Assembly: GCF_040253585.1 (NCBI RefSeq)
Contig: NZ_JBELAU010000012.1
Location: forward strand, 62,001-126,000
Length of the DNA: 64,000 nucleotides
Direction of reading: 5' to 3'
DNA from: Emticicia sp040253585
GTDB lineage: Bacteria > Bacteroidota > Bacteroidia > Cytophagales > Spirosomataceae
Shown here: positions 16,668 to 26,160 of the stretch, one piece after another
Layout of the letters: each line of letters begins with the position of its first letter
Numbering within the stretch: the stretch's first letter is position 1
The notes under the pieces: model-generated
Database searches by the model: none
What the model was told of the DNA's origin: nothing
The model's input: only the letters and a program-made list of their open reading frames with translations
Translations under genes and position numbers: made by a program

Positions 16668-18533
16668 ATGGCAACCAAAGCAAAATTAAAGAAAGAATCA
16701 GAACAAACCATTAGTATTAAACCACGAGAACAAAAGAAGCCAATGTTGATGGAAATAGCTTGGGAGGTATGCAACCAAGTAGGGGGAATTTACACCGTTA
16801 TTCGCTCAAAAGTACCTTCAATGGTAGAGGAGTGGGGCGAAAATTATTGTCTCATTGGCCCATATTTTCCAAATACGGCGATGATTGAATTTGAGCCAAT
16901 TGCTGACCTTGACGAATCGCCATTTGGCAAAACAGTAAAGAAAATGCAAGAAATGGGTTTTGACGCTCATTATGGACGTTGGCTCGTAACAGGTAAGCCA
17001 AAAATTGTATTACTTGATTTTAAAGCTCTTTTAAAAAACACCAATGATTATAAATTTAAACTCTGGGAAAGACATCAAATTTCGACACTAAATGCCGAGC
17101 CACTTGTTGACCAAGTAATTGCTCTTGGTGAAATGATTAGGGTATTTCTAAGCGAATTTGGCGAAACAAATGGCTATAAAAATGATATTGTTGCTCATTT
17201 CCACGAGTGGATGGTTGCAACAGCCTTGATTGATATTCGGACGGATAATGTGCCAATTTCGACAGTTTTTACGACTCATGCAACTATGTTGGGGCGTTAC
17301 ATTGCAGGAAATGAGGCTGATTTCTACGAAAAATTATCAGGATACGATTGGGACATTGAAGCCAAAAATTATGGAATCGAAGCTCAAGCGAAAATTGAAC
17401 GTTTGGCTGCTCAAAAATCTCATGTACTTACAACCGTGAGCGATGTAACCGCCAAAGAATGTGAGGTGTTTTTTGGAAGAACCTGTGATTTGATTTTGCC
17501 AAATGGTCTGAACGTAACTCGTTTTGCTGCTACGCACGAATTCCAGAATTTACACATGAAATACAAAGAAAAAATCCATCAGTTTGTGATGGGACATTTC
17601 TTTCAAAGTTATTCGTGGGATTTAGATAATACACTTTATTTCTTTACTTCGGGGCGTTACGAATTCCGCAATAAAGGTTATGATCTTACGCTCGAAGCTC
17701 TCAAACGACTTAATTTTAAACTCGTACAAGCAGGTATTGATACAACGGTAGTAATGTTTATTATTACTAAAAATCCAGTACATTCGATTGACCCCGAGGT
17801 ATTGCAGTCGAGGGCTGTGATGGAAGAAATTCGTCAGACTTGCGAATCAATCGAAAAGCAAATCGGCGAGCATCTTTTTCACGCTTCGGCATCGAACGAC
17901 GACCCAAATCTACCAGATTTGAATGAATTTGTGGATGAATATTGGAGACTTCGACTGCGTCGCACGATTCAGACTTGGAAAACCAAGAAACTTCCTCATA
18001 CTGTAACGCACTTGCTCAAACAACCTGATGATATTACTAATTATTTGAAAGAAACCAACTTACTCAACCACGAGCAAGACCGAGTAAAATTTGTGTATCA
18101 TCCAGATTTTATTTCGCCAACCAATCCACTTTTTGGTATGGAGTATAGTCAATTTGTGCGTGGATGCCATTTGGGAGTATTTCCGAGCTATTATGAGCCT
18201 TGGGGCTACACGCCACTTGAGTGCGTAGTACGAGGGATTCCGACCGTGACGAGTGATCTCTCAGGTTTCGGAGATTTTATCATGCAATTAATGAAAGACT
18301 ACGATAATGTGGGTGTTTATGTGGTCAATCGTAAAACTAAAAATTTCGATAAAGCCGCCGACCAACTGGCCGAGATTTTATACAAATTCGTAACCATGAA
18401 TCGCCGTGATCGTATCATGCAGCGTAACCGTGTTGAGAATATTTCCGAGATTTTCGACTGGACAAACCTTCGTTCATACTACGATACCGCCCATGATTTA
18501 GCTCTCAAACGCAAGGGCGTAACTCGTATGTAA
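16668..18533 (+). CDS. glycogen synthase, GT3 (eukaryote-like) family
   Basis: A 621-residue glycosyltransferase. MLMEIAWEVCNQVGGIYTVI near the N-terminus, HFHEWMVATALI, TTHATMLGRYIAG and the nucleotide-sugar motif PSYYEPWGYTPLECVVRGIP followed by TVTSDLSGFGDFI define the GT3 glycogen synthase group. This group is distinct from the bacterial GlgA (GT5). It would extend alpha-1,4-glucan from a nucleotide glucose donor in the cytoplasm. The N-terminal 25 residues are a basic, low-complexity lead. No glg partner genes are adjacent. Confidence 0.9.
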   Translation: MATKAKLKKESEQTISIKPREQKKPMLMEIAWEVCNQVGGIYTVIRSKVPSMVEEWGENYCLIGPYFPNTAMIEFEPIADLDESPFGKTVKKMQEMGFDAHYGRWLVTGKPKIVLLDFKALLKNTNDYKFKLWERHQISTLNAEPLVDQVIALGEMIRVFLSEFGETNGYKNDIVAHFHEWMVATALIDIRTDNVPISTVFTTHATMLGRYIAGNEADFYEKLSGYDWDIEAKNYGIEAQAKIERLAAQKSHVLTTVSDVTAKECEVFFGRTCDLILPNGLNVTRFAATHEFQNLHMKYKEKIHQFVMGHFFQSYSWDLDNTLYFFTSGRYEFRNKGYDLTLEALKRLNFKLVQAGIDTTVVMFIITKNPVHSIDPEVLQSRAVMEEIRQTCESIEKQIGEHLFHASASNDDPNLPDLNEFVDEYWRLRLRRTIQTWKTKKLPHTVTHLLKQPDDITNYLKETNLLNHEQDRVKFVYHPDFISPTNPLFGMEYSQFVRGCHLGVFPSYYEPWGYTPLECVVRGIPTVTSDLSGFGDFIMQLMKDYDNVGVYVVNRKTKNFDKAADQLAEILYKFVTMNRRDRIMQRNRVENISEIFDWTNLRSYYDTAHDLALKRKGVTRM

Positions 18534-18618
18534 TGTCAATAAAAAATAGTAGTATTTTTGTTGATTTACTGCTACTTTAGTATAGAAATATTTAAAAATA
18601 TACAATTTTGAATAAAAT

Positions 18619-18663
18619 AAAAAACACATAATGTGCTATTTATCAGCATTTTATGTGTTTTTT
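18619..18663 (+). terminator. terminator after glycogen synthase
   Basis: A stem of AAAAAACACATAA with TTATGTGTTTTTT plus inner pairs (TGCT/AGCA), ending in a T run. Confidence 0.75.
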
Positions 18664-18698
18664 GTCATAGGGCTAACACGAAATATCACAATTTTGTG

Positions 18699-18706
18699 TA
18701 ATTTTG
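18699..18706 (+). promoter_or_regulatory. -7 promoter box of plsY
   Basis: TAATTTTG, 22 bp before the ATG at 18728. It makes the in-frame TTG at 18704 unlikely as a start. Confidence 0.45.
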
Positions 18707-18727
18707 TCAGTTCATCATAATCAACAA

Positions 18728-19339
18728 ATGGCCTTAATGATTTTTAGCACTATTTTCGCCTATTTAGCAGGCTCAATTCCCACAGCAGTTTGGTACGGTA
18801 AAATTTTTCATGGAGTAGATGTTCGTCAGCACGGAAGCGGCAATGCAGGAGCAACCAATTCCCTTCGCACGCTTGGCAAAAAAGCAGGTATCATTGTTCT
18901 CATCGTCGATTTTTTGAAGGGTTTTTTAGCTGTGAAAGCTGAAAGTCTTTTTTCAACCGAAACAGACAGTATTTTGCCTTTAATTATGGGGTTGGCCGTG
19001 ATTGCGGGACATATTTTCCCGATTTTTGCACAGTTCAGAGGCGGTAAAGGCGTGGCTACCGCAATGGGCGTTTTGGTGGCTACTTTCCCTTGGGCTGCTT
19101 TGGGTTGTATGGTGGTTTTTATGATTATCGTATTCGCTACTAAATATGTGTCGTTGGGGTCTATTCTCGGAGCATTAGCTTTCCCCATTCAGTTGACTTT
19201 CAATCTGTGGAATGATAATGCCGATAAATATGCCATTGGTTTTGCTTGGCTGATATTCATTATTTTGGCTGTTATGCACCGCCAAAATATCCAACGCCTA
19301 CTCAAAGGAACTGAAAGTAAGTTTGGTGCGAAGAAATAA
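18728..19339 (+). CDS. plsY: glycerol-3-phosphate acyltransferase PlsY
   Basis: A 203-residue inner-membrane acyltransferase that moves acyl groups from acyl-phosphate to glycerol-3-phosphate. The three family motifs are present: AGSIPTAVWYGKIFHGVDVRQ with GSGNAGATNSLR, GHIFPIFAQFRGGKGVATAMG, and the late ALAFPIQLTF region. About five hydrophobic helices are visible. I use the ATG at 18728; a second ATG at 18737 is also possible. The M20 dipeptidase gene follows after 37 bp. Confidence 0.94.
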   Translation: MALMIFSTIFAYLAGSIPTAVWYGKIFHGVDVRQHGSGNAGATNSLRTLGKKAGIIVLIVDFLKGFLAVKAESLFSTETDSILPLIMGLAVIAGHIFPIFAQFRGGKGVATAMGVLVATFPWAALGCMVVFMIIVFATKYVSLGSILGALAFPIQLTFNLWNDNADKYAIGFAWLIFIILAVMHRQNIQRLLKGTESKFGAKK

Positions 19340-19376
19340 ACGCATAACTTTGTATTAGATAGAAAACCACAAATCA

Positions 19377-20756
19377 ATGAACACTTACATCGAACAAAAT
19401 AAAGACCGTTTTTTAGACGAACTTTTTGATTTTCTTAGAATTCCGTCGGTAAGTGCCGACACCAAATTTCAGCCTGATATGCTTCGTGCGGCTGAATTTG
19501 TAAAAGAAAGATTATTAGAAGCGGGTCTCGATAAAGCCGAGATTTGCCCAACCGCAGGCCACCCAATTGTATATGCCGAGAAAATCGTAGATGCCTCATT
19601 ACCAACTATTTTGGTTTATGGACACTACGATGTGCAACCAGCTGACCCTTACGAATTGTGGGATTCCCCACCTTTTGAACCAACTATTAAAGTAACCAAA
19701 AATCACCCTGATGGAGCAATTTTTGCTCGTGGTTCTTGCGATGATAAAGGTCAAATCTATATGCACGTAAAAGCCATAGAAATGATGTTGGCACAAGGTG
19801 GTTTGCCATGTAATGTAAAGATAATGTTTGAGGGCGAAGAAGAAGTAGGTTCTGAAAACTTAGGTGTGTTTGTAAAAGCAAACAAGGAAAAACTCGCCGC
19901 CGATTTGATTTTGATTTCGGATACTTCAATCATAGCCAATGATATTCCTTCGGTAGAAACGGGTTTGCGTGGCCTTACTTACATGGAAGTTGCCGTTACT
20001 GGCCCGAACCGTGATTTGCACTCAGGGGTTTACGGTGGAGCAGTGGCAAATCCTGTAAATGTACTTTGCCAGATGGTTGCATCTATGCACGATGCCGATG
20101 GAAAAGTAACAATCAAAGGTTTTTATGATAAAGTTGCCGAACTATCACAAGCTGAACGTGATGATTTAGAATCAGCACCGTTCGATTTAGAAGAATATAA
20201 AAAAGACCTTGATATTGCCGAAGTTTCGGGCGAGAAAGGTTACACTACTCGTGAGCGTGCAAGCATCCGCCCAACGCTTGATGTCAATGGTATTTGGGGC
20301 GGCTATACGGGTGAAGGCTCAAAAACAGTATTGCCATCAAAAGCATTTGCTAAGATTTCGATGCGACTCGTACCTGACCAAGACTGGGAAGAAATTGCAG
20401 ATTTGTTTGAAGCACACTTCAAAGCTATTGCTCCACCAACGGTGAAGGTTGAAGTAAGTCGCCATCATGGTGGACAACCTTACGTAACGCCGACAGATTC
20501 AGCTGGTTATAAAGCCGCAGTTCTGGCATTGGAAGAAGCTTTTGGCAAGAAACCAGTTCCAACTCGTGGTGGTGGAAGTATTCCGATTGTGGCTTTGTTT
20601 GAGCAAGAATTAGGGCTGAAATCAATCCTTTTGGGTTTTGGTTTAGATTCGGATGCCTTACATTCGCCAAATGAGCATTATGGTTTGTTTAATTTCTTCA
20701 AAGGAATCGAAACTATTCCTTTGTTTTTCAAGCATTATGCAGCATTGATGAAGTAA
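19377..20756 (+). CDS. M20 family dipeptidase
   Basis: A 459-residue zinc peptidase. The metal-site motifs are GHYDVQP (His83, Asp85), ARGSCDDKGQ, FEGEEEVGSENL and the final DALHSPNEHYG. A dimerisation insert begins after GLRGLTYMEVAVTGPNRDLHSG. The full set matches cytoplasmic M20 dipeptidases with non-specific dipeptide hydrolysis. It lies 37 bp after plsY and 4 bp before the next gene, so it may share a transcript with both. Confidence 0.93.
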   Translation: MNTYIEQNKDRFLDELFDFLRIPSVSADTKFQPDMLRAAEFVKERLLEAGLDKAEICPTAGHPIVYAEKIVDASLPTILVYGHYDVQPADPYELWDSPPFEPTIKVTKNHPDGAIFARGSCDDKGQIYMHVKAIEMMLAQGGLPCNVKIMFEGEEEVGSENLGVFVKANKEKLAADLILISDTSIIANDIPSVETGLRGLTYMEVAVTGPNRDLHSGVYGGAVANPVNVLCQMVASMHDADGKVTIKGFYDKVAELSQAERDDLESAPFDLEEYKKDLDIAEVSGEKGYTTRERASIRPTLDVNGIWGGYTGEGSKTVLPSKAFAKISMRLVPDQDWEEIADLFEAHFKAIAPPTVKVEVSRHHGGQPYVTPTDSAGYKAAVLALEEAFGKKPVPTRGGGSIPIVALFEQELGLKSILLGFGLDSDALHSPNEHYGLFNFFKGIETIPLFFKHYAALMK

Positions 20757-20760
20757 AATT

Positions 20761-21201
20761 ATGGAAAAACCATCATACAATTTTGAGGTTTCAAATAACG
20801 GTCTAATTTTTTCTTTTGAAAGTGTGAGTAGAGAGAAAATAATAAAGAAAGTAGTTGTATATGAGCCTCTTGTTGATGAATTATACCATATGGGTTTTGG
20901 AGATTTGGTGGAAGATAATACGATTGATTACAGTGTAAAAAGTGCGAATAAAGATATGAATAAAGTATTGTCCACAGTTGTACAGACAATGTTTTTATTC
21001 TTTGAAAAATATCCAGATAAGAAAGTAGTTTTTACAGGAAGTAATGAAATAAGAACAAGGCTTTATAGAAGTATTATTTCGAAATTTGTAGAAGAAATAG
21101 AACTGTATTTTTTGGTTGAAGGTTTTAAAAATGATGGAACACAAGAAGTTTTTCGCAAAAATGAAGATTATTACGCATTCTTAATCTATCCAAGAATATG
21201 A
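20761..21201 (+). CDS. DUF6934-like protein
   Basis: A 146-residue protein starting MEKPSYNFEVSNNGLIFSFE. The features LYHMGFGDL, NKDMNKVLSTVVQTMFLFF, KYPDKKVVFTGSNEIRTRLY and a following ISKF match a small Bacteroidota family that I recall as DUF6934. No function is known. Its TGA overlaps the ATG of the next 53-residue gene (ATGA), a tight two-gene cassette as in many toxin-antitoxin pairs. That role is a guess. The family name is from memory and should be checked. Confidence 0.72.
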   Translation: MEKPSYNFEVSNNGLIFSFESVSREKIIKKVVVYEPLVDELYHMGFGDLVEDNTIDYSVKSANKDMNKVLSTVVQTMFLFFEKYPDKKVVFTGSNEIRTRLYRSIISKFVEEIELYFLVEGFKNDGTQEVFRKNEDYYAFLIYPRI

Positions 21202-21359
21202 AAACAAAGAGAGAGATTCCAAAAGTAAACCCAAATACATATAAAGTAAACCCAGCTTTAGATGATAAAAAGTTTGAGTTTACGCCTGAGACACAAGCTT
21301 TTCGCTCAAAGATAGAAAGGTTTGTAAAGACTCATATAAAGCCTCCTGTTTCTATATAA
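21198..21359 (+). CDS. small protein partner of the DUF6934-like gene
   Basis: A 53-residue, lysine- and proline-rich protein starting MKTKREIPKVNPNTYKVNPA and ending THIKPPVSI. Its ATG overlaps the stop of the upstream gene by 4 bp, which supports real translation through coupling. There is no signal peptide or membrane segment. The NPNTYKVNPALDDKKFEF stretch looks disordered. I know no family for it. The next gene, the GlcD-like oxidase, starts 15 bp later. Confidence 0.6.
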   Translation: MKTKREIPKVNPNTYKVNPALDDKKFEFTPETQAFRSKIERFVKTHIKPPVSI

Positions 21360-21373
21360 TTTATTAACACAGT

Positions 21374-22750
21374 ATGGAAAAACAATTCAATCAGGCAGTT
21401 TTTGAAGAACTAAAAAGCCTTTTGCAAGACCGTGTAACGAGCGAAACAAACATCCGAAACGAACACGGTGTTGGTTATAGCTATCATGCTTGTACTCCGC
21501 CCGATTGTGTTGTTTTTCCTAAAAATACCGAAGAAGTTGCCGAAATCGTAAAGATTTGTGCCAAATACAAAACTCCGATTGTTCCTTTTGGAGCAGGTAC
21601 CTCGCTCGAAGGACACATTTTAGCTCTCGAAGGTGGCGTGTGTATTGATTTAAGCAAGATGAATAATATCATCGAAATCAATACTGATGATATGTATGTG
21701 ACCGTGGAGTCGGGCGTGACACGTAATCAAATAGATGAAGCCTTAGAAGGAAGTGGCTTTTTCTTTCCGATTGGACCTGGGGTAAATGCAACGATAGGTG
21801 GTATGGCCAGCACAAGAGCATCGGGGACAAATGCGGTGCGTTATGGCACAATGAAAGACAACGTACTGACACTCAAGGCGGTTTTGCCCAATGGAGATAT
21901 AATTCAAACAGGAAGCAAAGCAAAGAAATCATCAGCGGGCTATGACCTTACTCGATTATTGGTTGGGGCAGAAGGCACACTTGGAGTAATAACTGAGCTT
22001 ACACTTAAACTTCACAGCTATCCAGAGGCTATTTTTGCTGCCGTATGTTCGTTTCCGAGCGTTGAGTTGGCGGTTAAAACTGCCATCAAAACTATCCAAA
22101 AAGGTATTCCGATCGCAAAAATTGAGCTACTCGACGACCAAATGATGCGTGCCATCAATCTGTATTCTGCTCTCAGTTATGCCGAAAAACCTACGCTTTT
22201 TTTAGAATTTGGAGGTTCAAAAGCCGAATTAGAAGAACAGATACGAAAAGTAGAAGAAATTGCCAATGAATACGGTTTGATAGAGTTTTTGTGGGAAAAA
22301 GGCGAAGAAAACCGTAAAAAACTATGGCGTGCCAGAACCGATGCCGCACCAGCTTCGGTGGCTTTAAAAGAGGATGGCAAATTGATGTCGACTGATGTAT
22401 GCGTACCGATTTCAAAATTGGCCAAGTGTATTGTTGATACTCAAATAGATATTGCTGAAAGTAATATTTTAGCACCAATTTTGGGTCACGTAGGCGATGG
22501 GAATTTTCACTTGACTATCGTGATTGACCCAAATGATGTCAACGAATTTGAACGAGCAAAAGCCCTCAACGAAAGATTGGTAAAACGAGCTTTAGATGTT
22601 GGTGGTACTTGCACGGGCGAACATGGAGTTGGAGTCGGGAAGCTTCATTTTATGCAGCCCGAACACGGCGATGCACTCAATATGATGCGAACCATCAAAC
22701 GAGCCATCGACCCTGATAATATCATGAATCCAGGGAAATTATTGCCATAA
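21374..22750 (+). CDS. FAD-linked oxidase, glycolate oxidase GlcD / D-lactate dehydrogenase type
   Basis: A 458-residue flavoenzyme. The PCMH-type FAD domain has VPFGAGTSLEGHILA, FFFPIGPGVNATIGGMASTRASG and LLVGAEGTLGVITELTL. The C-terminal oxidase domain has ILGHVGDGNFHLTI and GGTCTGEHGVGVGK, with the conserved catalytic histidines. It would oxidise a 2-hydroxy acid such as D-lactate or glycolate and pass electrons to the respiratory chain. The GlcE and GlcF partners are absent, which favours a stand-alone D-lactate dehydrogenase. Confidence 0.88.
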   Translation: MEKQFNQAVFEELKSLLQDRVTSETNIRNEHGVGYSYHACTPPDCVVFPKNTEEVAEIVKICAKYKTPIVPFGAGTSLEGHILALEGGVCIDLSKMNNIIEINTDDMYVTVESGVTRNQIDEALEGSGFFFPIGPGVNATIGGMASTRASGTNAVRYGTMKDNVLTLKAVLPNGDIIQTGSKAKKSSAGYDLTRLLVGAEGTLGVITELTLKLHSYPEAIFAAVCSFPSVELAVKTAIKTIQKGIPIAKIELLDDQMMRAINLYSALSYAEKPTLFLEFGGSKAELEEQIRKVEEIANEYGLIEFLWEKGEENRKKLWRARTDAAPASVALKEDGKLMSTDVCVPISKLAKCIVDTQIDIAESNILAPILGHVGDGNFHLTIVIDPNDVNEFERAKALNERLVKRALDVGGTCTGEHGVGVGKLHFMQPEHGDALNMMRTIKRAIDPDNIMNPGKLLP

Positions 22751-22795
22751 AGTATAGTTTTATTAGTAAAGCTTTTAGCGAGAATGATATTTCTT

Positions 22796-22803
22796 TACTT
22801 TTG
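22796..22803 (+). promoter_or_regulatory. -7 promoter box of murQ
   Basis: TACTTTTG, 55 bp before the murQ ATG, matching TAnnTTTG. No convincing -33 box. Confidence 0.4.
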
Positions 22804-22857
22804 AATAAATTCATCAACTACTCAATAGTTTAATTTTTAATTGAAGATAGTAATCCT

Positions 22858-23679
22858 ATGTCACTTGGCTTAGAAAAATTAGCAACCGAATCCTCTTCAC
22901 ATTACGATAATCTCGAAAAAATGTCGATTCGAGAATTGCTCGAAGGCATTAATAACGAAGATAAAACGGTGCCTTACGCCGTAGAAAAATGTATTCCACA
23001 GATTGAAGCATTAGTAAGTCAGATTGTGCCACGCATGAAAGCAGGCGGACGTTTATTTTATATCGGTGCAGGTACAAGCGGGCGTTTGGGCGTGGTAGAT
23101 GCCTCTGAGTGTCCGCCAACGTTTGGTGTACCTTTCGGAATGGTTGTGGGAATCATGGCAGGTGGTGATAGAGCTATCAGAAAAGCAGTCGAAAATGCCG
23201 AAGATGATATAGAACAAGCATGGATAGATTTACAAGAGTATGAAATAAATACCAATGACTGTTTGGTGGGCATTGCTGCATCTGGTCGCACACCTTACGT
23301 GGTTGGGGGCTTGCGTACTGCACGCCAACACGGAATCTTGACGGGTTGCGTGGTTTGTAATGCAGGAAGTGCTGTAGCAGCCGAAGCCGAATTTCCAGTA
23401 GAGCCCGTAGTTGGGCCAGAATTCGTCACTGGTAGCACCCGCATGAAGTCAGGAACTGCTCAAAAATTGGTACTAAACATGATTTCTACCTCAGTGATGA
23501 TTCAGCTTGGTAGAGTGAAAGGCAATAAAATGGTTGACATGCAGCTTACAAACCTCAAATTGGTAGAAAGAGGTGTAAGAATGGTCATGAACGAATTAAA
23601 CATTTCGCACGAAGAAGCAAGCGAACTTTTACATACCTACGGCAGCGTAAGAAACGCCGTTGATAATTACAGAAATTAA
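22858..23679 (+). CDS. murQ: N-acetylmuramic acid 6-phosphate etherase
   Basis: A 273-residue SIS-fold lyase that cleaves D-lactate from MurNAc-6-phosphate in peptidoglycan recycling. IGAGTSGRLGVVDASECPPTFG is the family signature. The acidic helix AVENAEDDIEQAW, GIAASGRTPYV and GSTRMKSGTAQKLVLNM complete the active site. Its product D-lactate could be used by the oxidase encoded just upstream at 21374. This is a functional link by inference, since murQ has its own -7 box. Length is slightly short of the 290-300 usual in enterobacteria. Confidence 0.95.
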   Translation: MSLGLEKLATESSSHYDNLEKMSIRELLEGINNEDKTVPYAVEKCIPQIEALVSQIVPRMKAGGRLFYIGAGTSGRLGVVDASECPPTFGVPFGMVVGIMAGGDRAIRKAVENAEDDIEQAWIDLQEYEINTNDCLVGIAASGRTPYVVGGLRTARQHGILTGCVVCNAGSAVAAEAEFPVEPVVGPEFVTGSTRMKSGTAQKLVLNMISTSVMIQLGRVKGNKMVDMQLTNLKLVERGVRMVMNELNISHEEASELLHTYGSVRNAVDNYRN

Positions 23680-23730
23680 CAAATAGATTCTGGTATCATA
23701 GAAAGGAAGAAAAATAGAAACGCAAAATTC

Positions 23731-23760
23731 TACATTCTTCATTCTCAACTCTCAATTATA
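23731..23760. repeat. AATTCTCAATT-type repeat
   Basis: ATTCTACATTCTTCATTCTC and CTCAATTATAA directly before the BatA start. It is the same type as the arms in the atpA-atpG spacer. Confidence 0.45.
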
Positions 23761-23761
23761 A

Positions 23762-24751
23762 ATGTGGGACTGGTTTTCAATAGATTGGCTTAGTTGGCAA
23801 ACCCTGCGTTCATTCGTCTGGGCTGAAAAACTATACCTGTATGCTATCATTGGAGTGCCATTTTTATTCCTATTTCGTTGGCTTTTTTATACTCGTGGTC
23901 AGCAAAAATTGGGGCTTTCGCTCACGAGCTATCAACTTCGCACCAATTGGATTAGTTACCTGCGTTTTATTCCTCCAATATTTTTTATTTTAGGCGTTAT
24001 CTGCGTTTTGTTGTCGTTGGCACGGCCGCAGCGAGTGCGAGAAAGCAAAGAACAGTTTTCTGAAGGCATTGATATTATGCTCGCCATGGACATTTCGGAG
24101 TCGATGCTGGCAACTGATTTAAGTCCGAATCGTTTGGAAGCTGCCAAAAATGTAGGGCATGAGTTCATCAAAGGGCGTTTTCAAGACCGTATCGGTTTGG
24201 TAGTTTTTGCAGGAGAAGCCTTTTCGATGTGTCCGCTCACGACCGACTACGAAGTGCTGAACGAATACCTCAACGAAATAAACAGTAACCTCATAAAAAC
24301 CACTGGAACGGCCATTGGTAGTGCTTTGGCTACTTGCATCAACCGTTTGCGTGAGATTCCGAGCAAAAGTAAGGTTGCCATTATTTTGAGCGACGGAGAT
24401 AATACCGCAGGTTCGCTCGACCCGCTCACGGCTACCGATTTAGCAAAATCTTTTGGTATAAAAGTTTATACGATTGCCGTTGGGGGGAACGATAGCGAAG
24501 TAAAAGTTGATGAAAATACCCTCAGAGAGATTGCCCGTGAAGGAAACGGACAGTTTTTTAGAGCAACCGATAACCAAACCCTCAGAAATATCTTCGAGCA
24601 AATCAACCGCCTTGAAAAAGTAAAAATCAAAGATAATGTATATCGTGATGTAGAAGATTTCTACTACATTTATCTCAACTGGGCTGTTGTGTTCTTATTA
24701 GCGGCTTTTTTCTTTAAAAATACTTTCATCGGAAATATTTTGGAGGATTAA
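23762..24751 (+). CDS. BatA-like VWA-domain membrane protein
   Basis: A 329-residue protein. There are hydrophobic helices near residues 22-42 and 62-82. A VWA domain follows, with an intact MIDAS: DIMLAMDISESM (first Asp at 110), the TTGTAIGSALATC threonine region, and IILSDGDNTAG. A C-terminal helix (YYIYLNWAVVFLLAAFFF) closes it. This is the BatA/Bacteroides aerotolerance layout. The usual moxR and other bat genes are not adjacent, so it is an isolated member. Its function in envelope stress or protein assembly is inferred from family only. Confidence 0.86.
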   Translation: MWDWFSIDWLSWQTLRSFVWAEKLYLYAIIGVPFLFLFRWLFYTRGQQKLGLSLTSYQLRTNWISYLRFIPPIFFILGVICVLLSLARPQRVRESKEQFSEGIDIMLAMDISESMLATDLSPNRLEAAKNVGHEFIKGRFQDRIGLVVFAGEAFSMCPLTTDYEVLNEYLNEINSNLIKTTGTAIGSALATCINRLREIPSKSKVAIILSDGDNTAGSLDPLTATDLAKSFGIKVYTIAVGGNDSEVKVDENTLREIAREGNGQFFRATDNQTLRNIFEQINRLEKVKIKDNVYRDVEDFYYIYLNWAVVFLLAAFFFKNTFIGNILED

Positions 24752-24822
24752 GAATAGAAAATTGCGAACGATACCCTACATGACTTCTTTACAATTTCAC
24801 CCCATTTTAATTCATCAATCAA

Positions 24823-26148
24823 ATGTCGAACAAACGAAAAATCATTTACGCTATCCTGTTGGTTGTACTTATCGGATTGGTTTATGTGGGCAATTTTGCC
24901 ATTCAGTATGCCTATATTGGTTCGTCGTATAATGCGAAAACTGTTTGTTCGTGTATGTTTGTTTCGGGGCGAGAGTTAGAAAATATCAAAAACGAAGAGC
25001 TCTACGCTGTTCCGTTTTCTACCATAAAAGTTGATGAAGTCAATAAAGCAGTAACAGCTAATATTTATGGTTTGGCCGAAACCAAAGCCATTTATCGCAA
25101 AGGTTTGGGTTGTACGTTGGTCAACGAATTGTCCGAAGAAGAAATTCGTAAACAGCCCTCTGTTCCATCGGCCGATACACTTACCGAGAAACTCACCTCA
25201 GCCACAGATTTTACCAAAATTGACAAAATTGCCTTAGAAAAGAGCATCAATGAGGCTTTTCAAGAAAAAGACCCTCAGAATGTGATACGTACAAGAGCAG
25301 TCGTTGTGCTTCGTGATGGGAAAATTATTGCCGAAAAATATGCTTCAAATATCAAACCCGAAACACCACTTTTGGGCTGGTCAATGACCAAGAGCGTAAC
25401 GAGTGCTATGATTGGTCTTTTGGTGAAAGACGGAAAACTGGATATTAAAAAATCGGCTCCAATTACCGAATGGCAAAACGATGAGCGAAAGAAAATAACC
25501 ATCGACCATCTGCTTCGCATGAGTAGTGGACTTGGTTTTGAAGAAAACTATGCCGAACCGAGTGATGCTACCCAAATGCTTTTCCGCAAGAAAGGTGCAG
25601 GTGCGTATGCCTTGCAGAGCAAAGCTGCTACCAAACCCGATAAAGTTTGGTCGTATTCGAGCGGAACGAGTAATATTTTACAGGAAATTATTCGCCGACA
25701 ATTTACTACCCACGCCGATTATTTTGCTTTTCCGTATCAGCGATTATTTCATAAAATAGGCATGAAAAGTGCCGTTCTTGAACCCGATGCTTCGGGAACT
25801 TTCGTGGGATCGTCGTTTATGTATGCCACGGCTCGTGACTGGGCAAAATTTGGACAATTATATCTGCAAGATGGTGTTTGGAATGGTGAGCGTTTATTGC
25901 CAGAAGGTTGGGTAAAATATTCTGCGACCGAAACACCACATTCGGACGGAAAATATGCAGCACATTTTTGGCTCGACCACCAAGATAAAACTTTCCCGCA
26001 AGATGCATTTATGGCCGTAGGCTTTGAAGGGCAATACGTCACTATCGTACCATCGAAGAATTTAGTGATTGTGCGTTTGGGATGTACGCCAAAAGATAAT
26101 TTCAATCATTCGGCTTTGGTGAAGGGTGTTGTGGCGGCAGTAAAATGA
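24823..26148 (+). CDS. membrane-anchored serine hydrolase, class C beta-lactamase family
   Basis: A 441-residue protein with an N-terminal membrane anchor (about residues 7-27). The SxxK motif is GWSMTKSVTSAMIG, with the nucleophile Ser187 and Lys190. YSSGTSN is the expected Tyr motif, and GFEGQYVTIVPSKNLVIVRLG closes the fold. LLRMSSGLGFEENY and ATARDWAKFGQLYLQDG are typical of penicillin-binding-protein-like hydrolases and esterases. It is probably periplasmic or membrane-bound with an unknown substrate; it need not act on antibiotics. Two cysteines follow the anchor (TVCSCMF). Confidence 0.87.
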   Translation: MSNKRKIIYAILLVVLIGLVYVGNFAIQYAYIGSSYNAKTVCSCMFVSGRELENIKNEELYAVPFSTIKVDEVNKAVTANIYGLAETKAIYRKGLGCTLVNELSEEEIRKQPSVPSADTLTEKLTSATDFTKIDKIALEKSINEAFQEKDPQNVIRTRAVVVLRDGKIIAEKYASNIKPETPLLGWSMTKSVTSAMIGLLVKDGKLDIKKSAPITEWQNDERKKITIDHLLRMSSGLGFEENYAEPSDATQMLFRKKGAGAYALQSKAATKPDKVWSYSSGTSNILQEIIRRQFTTHADYFAFPYQRLFHKIGMKSAVLEPDASGTFVGSSFMYATARDWAKFGQLYLQDGVWNGERLLPEGWVKYSATETPHSDGKYAAHFWLDHQDKTFPQDAFMAVGFEGQYVTIVPSKNLVIVRLGCTPKDNFNHSALVKGVVAAVK

Positions 26149-26160
26149 TGTTTCTAATTT

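Noticed and set aside
24823..26148. Antibiotic-resistance beta-lactamase
   Set aside because: The SxxK and Tyr motifs only define the serine-hydrolase fold; the membrane anchor and extra N-terminal region fit an esterase or peptidase-like protein of unknown substrate.
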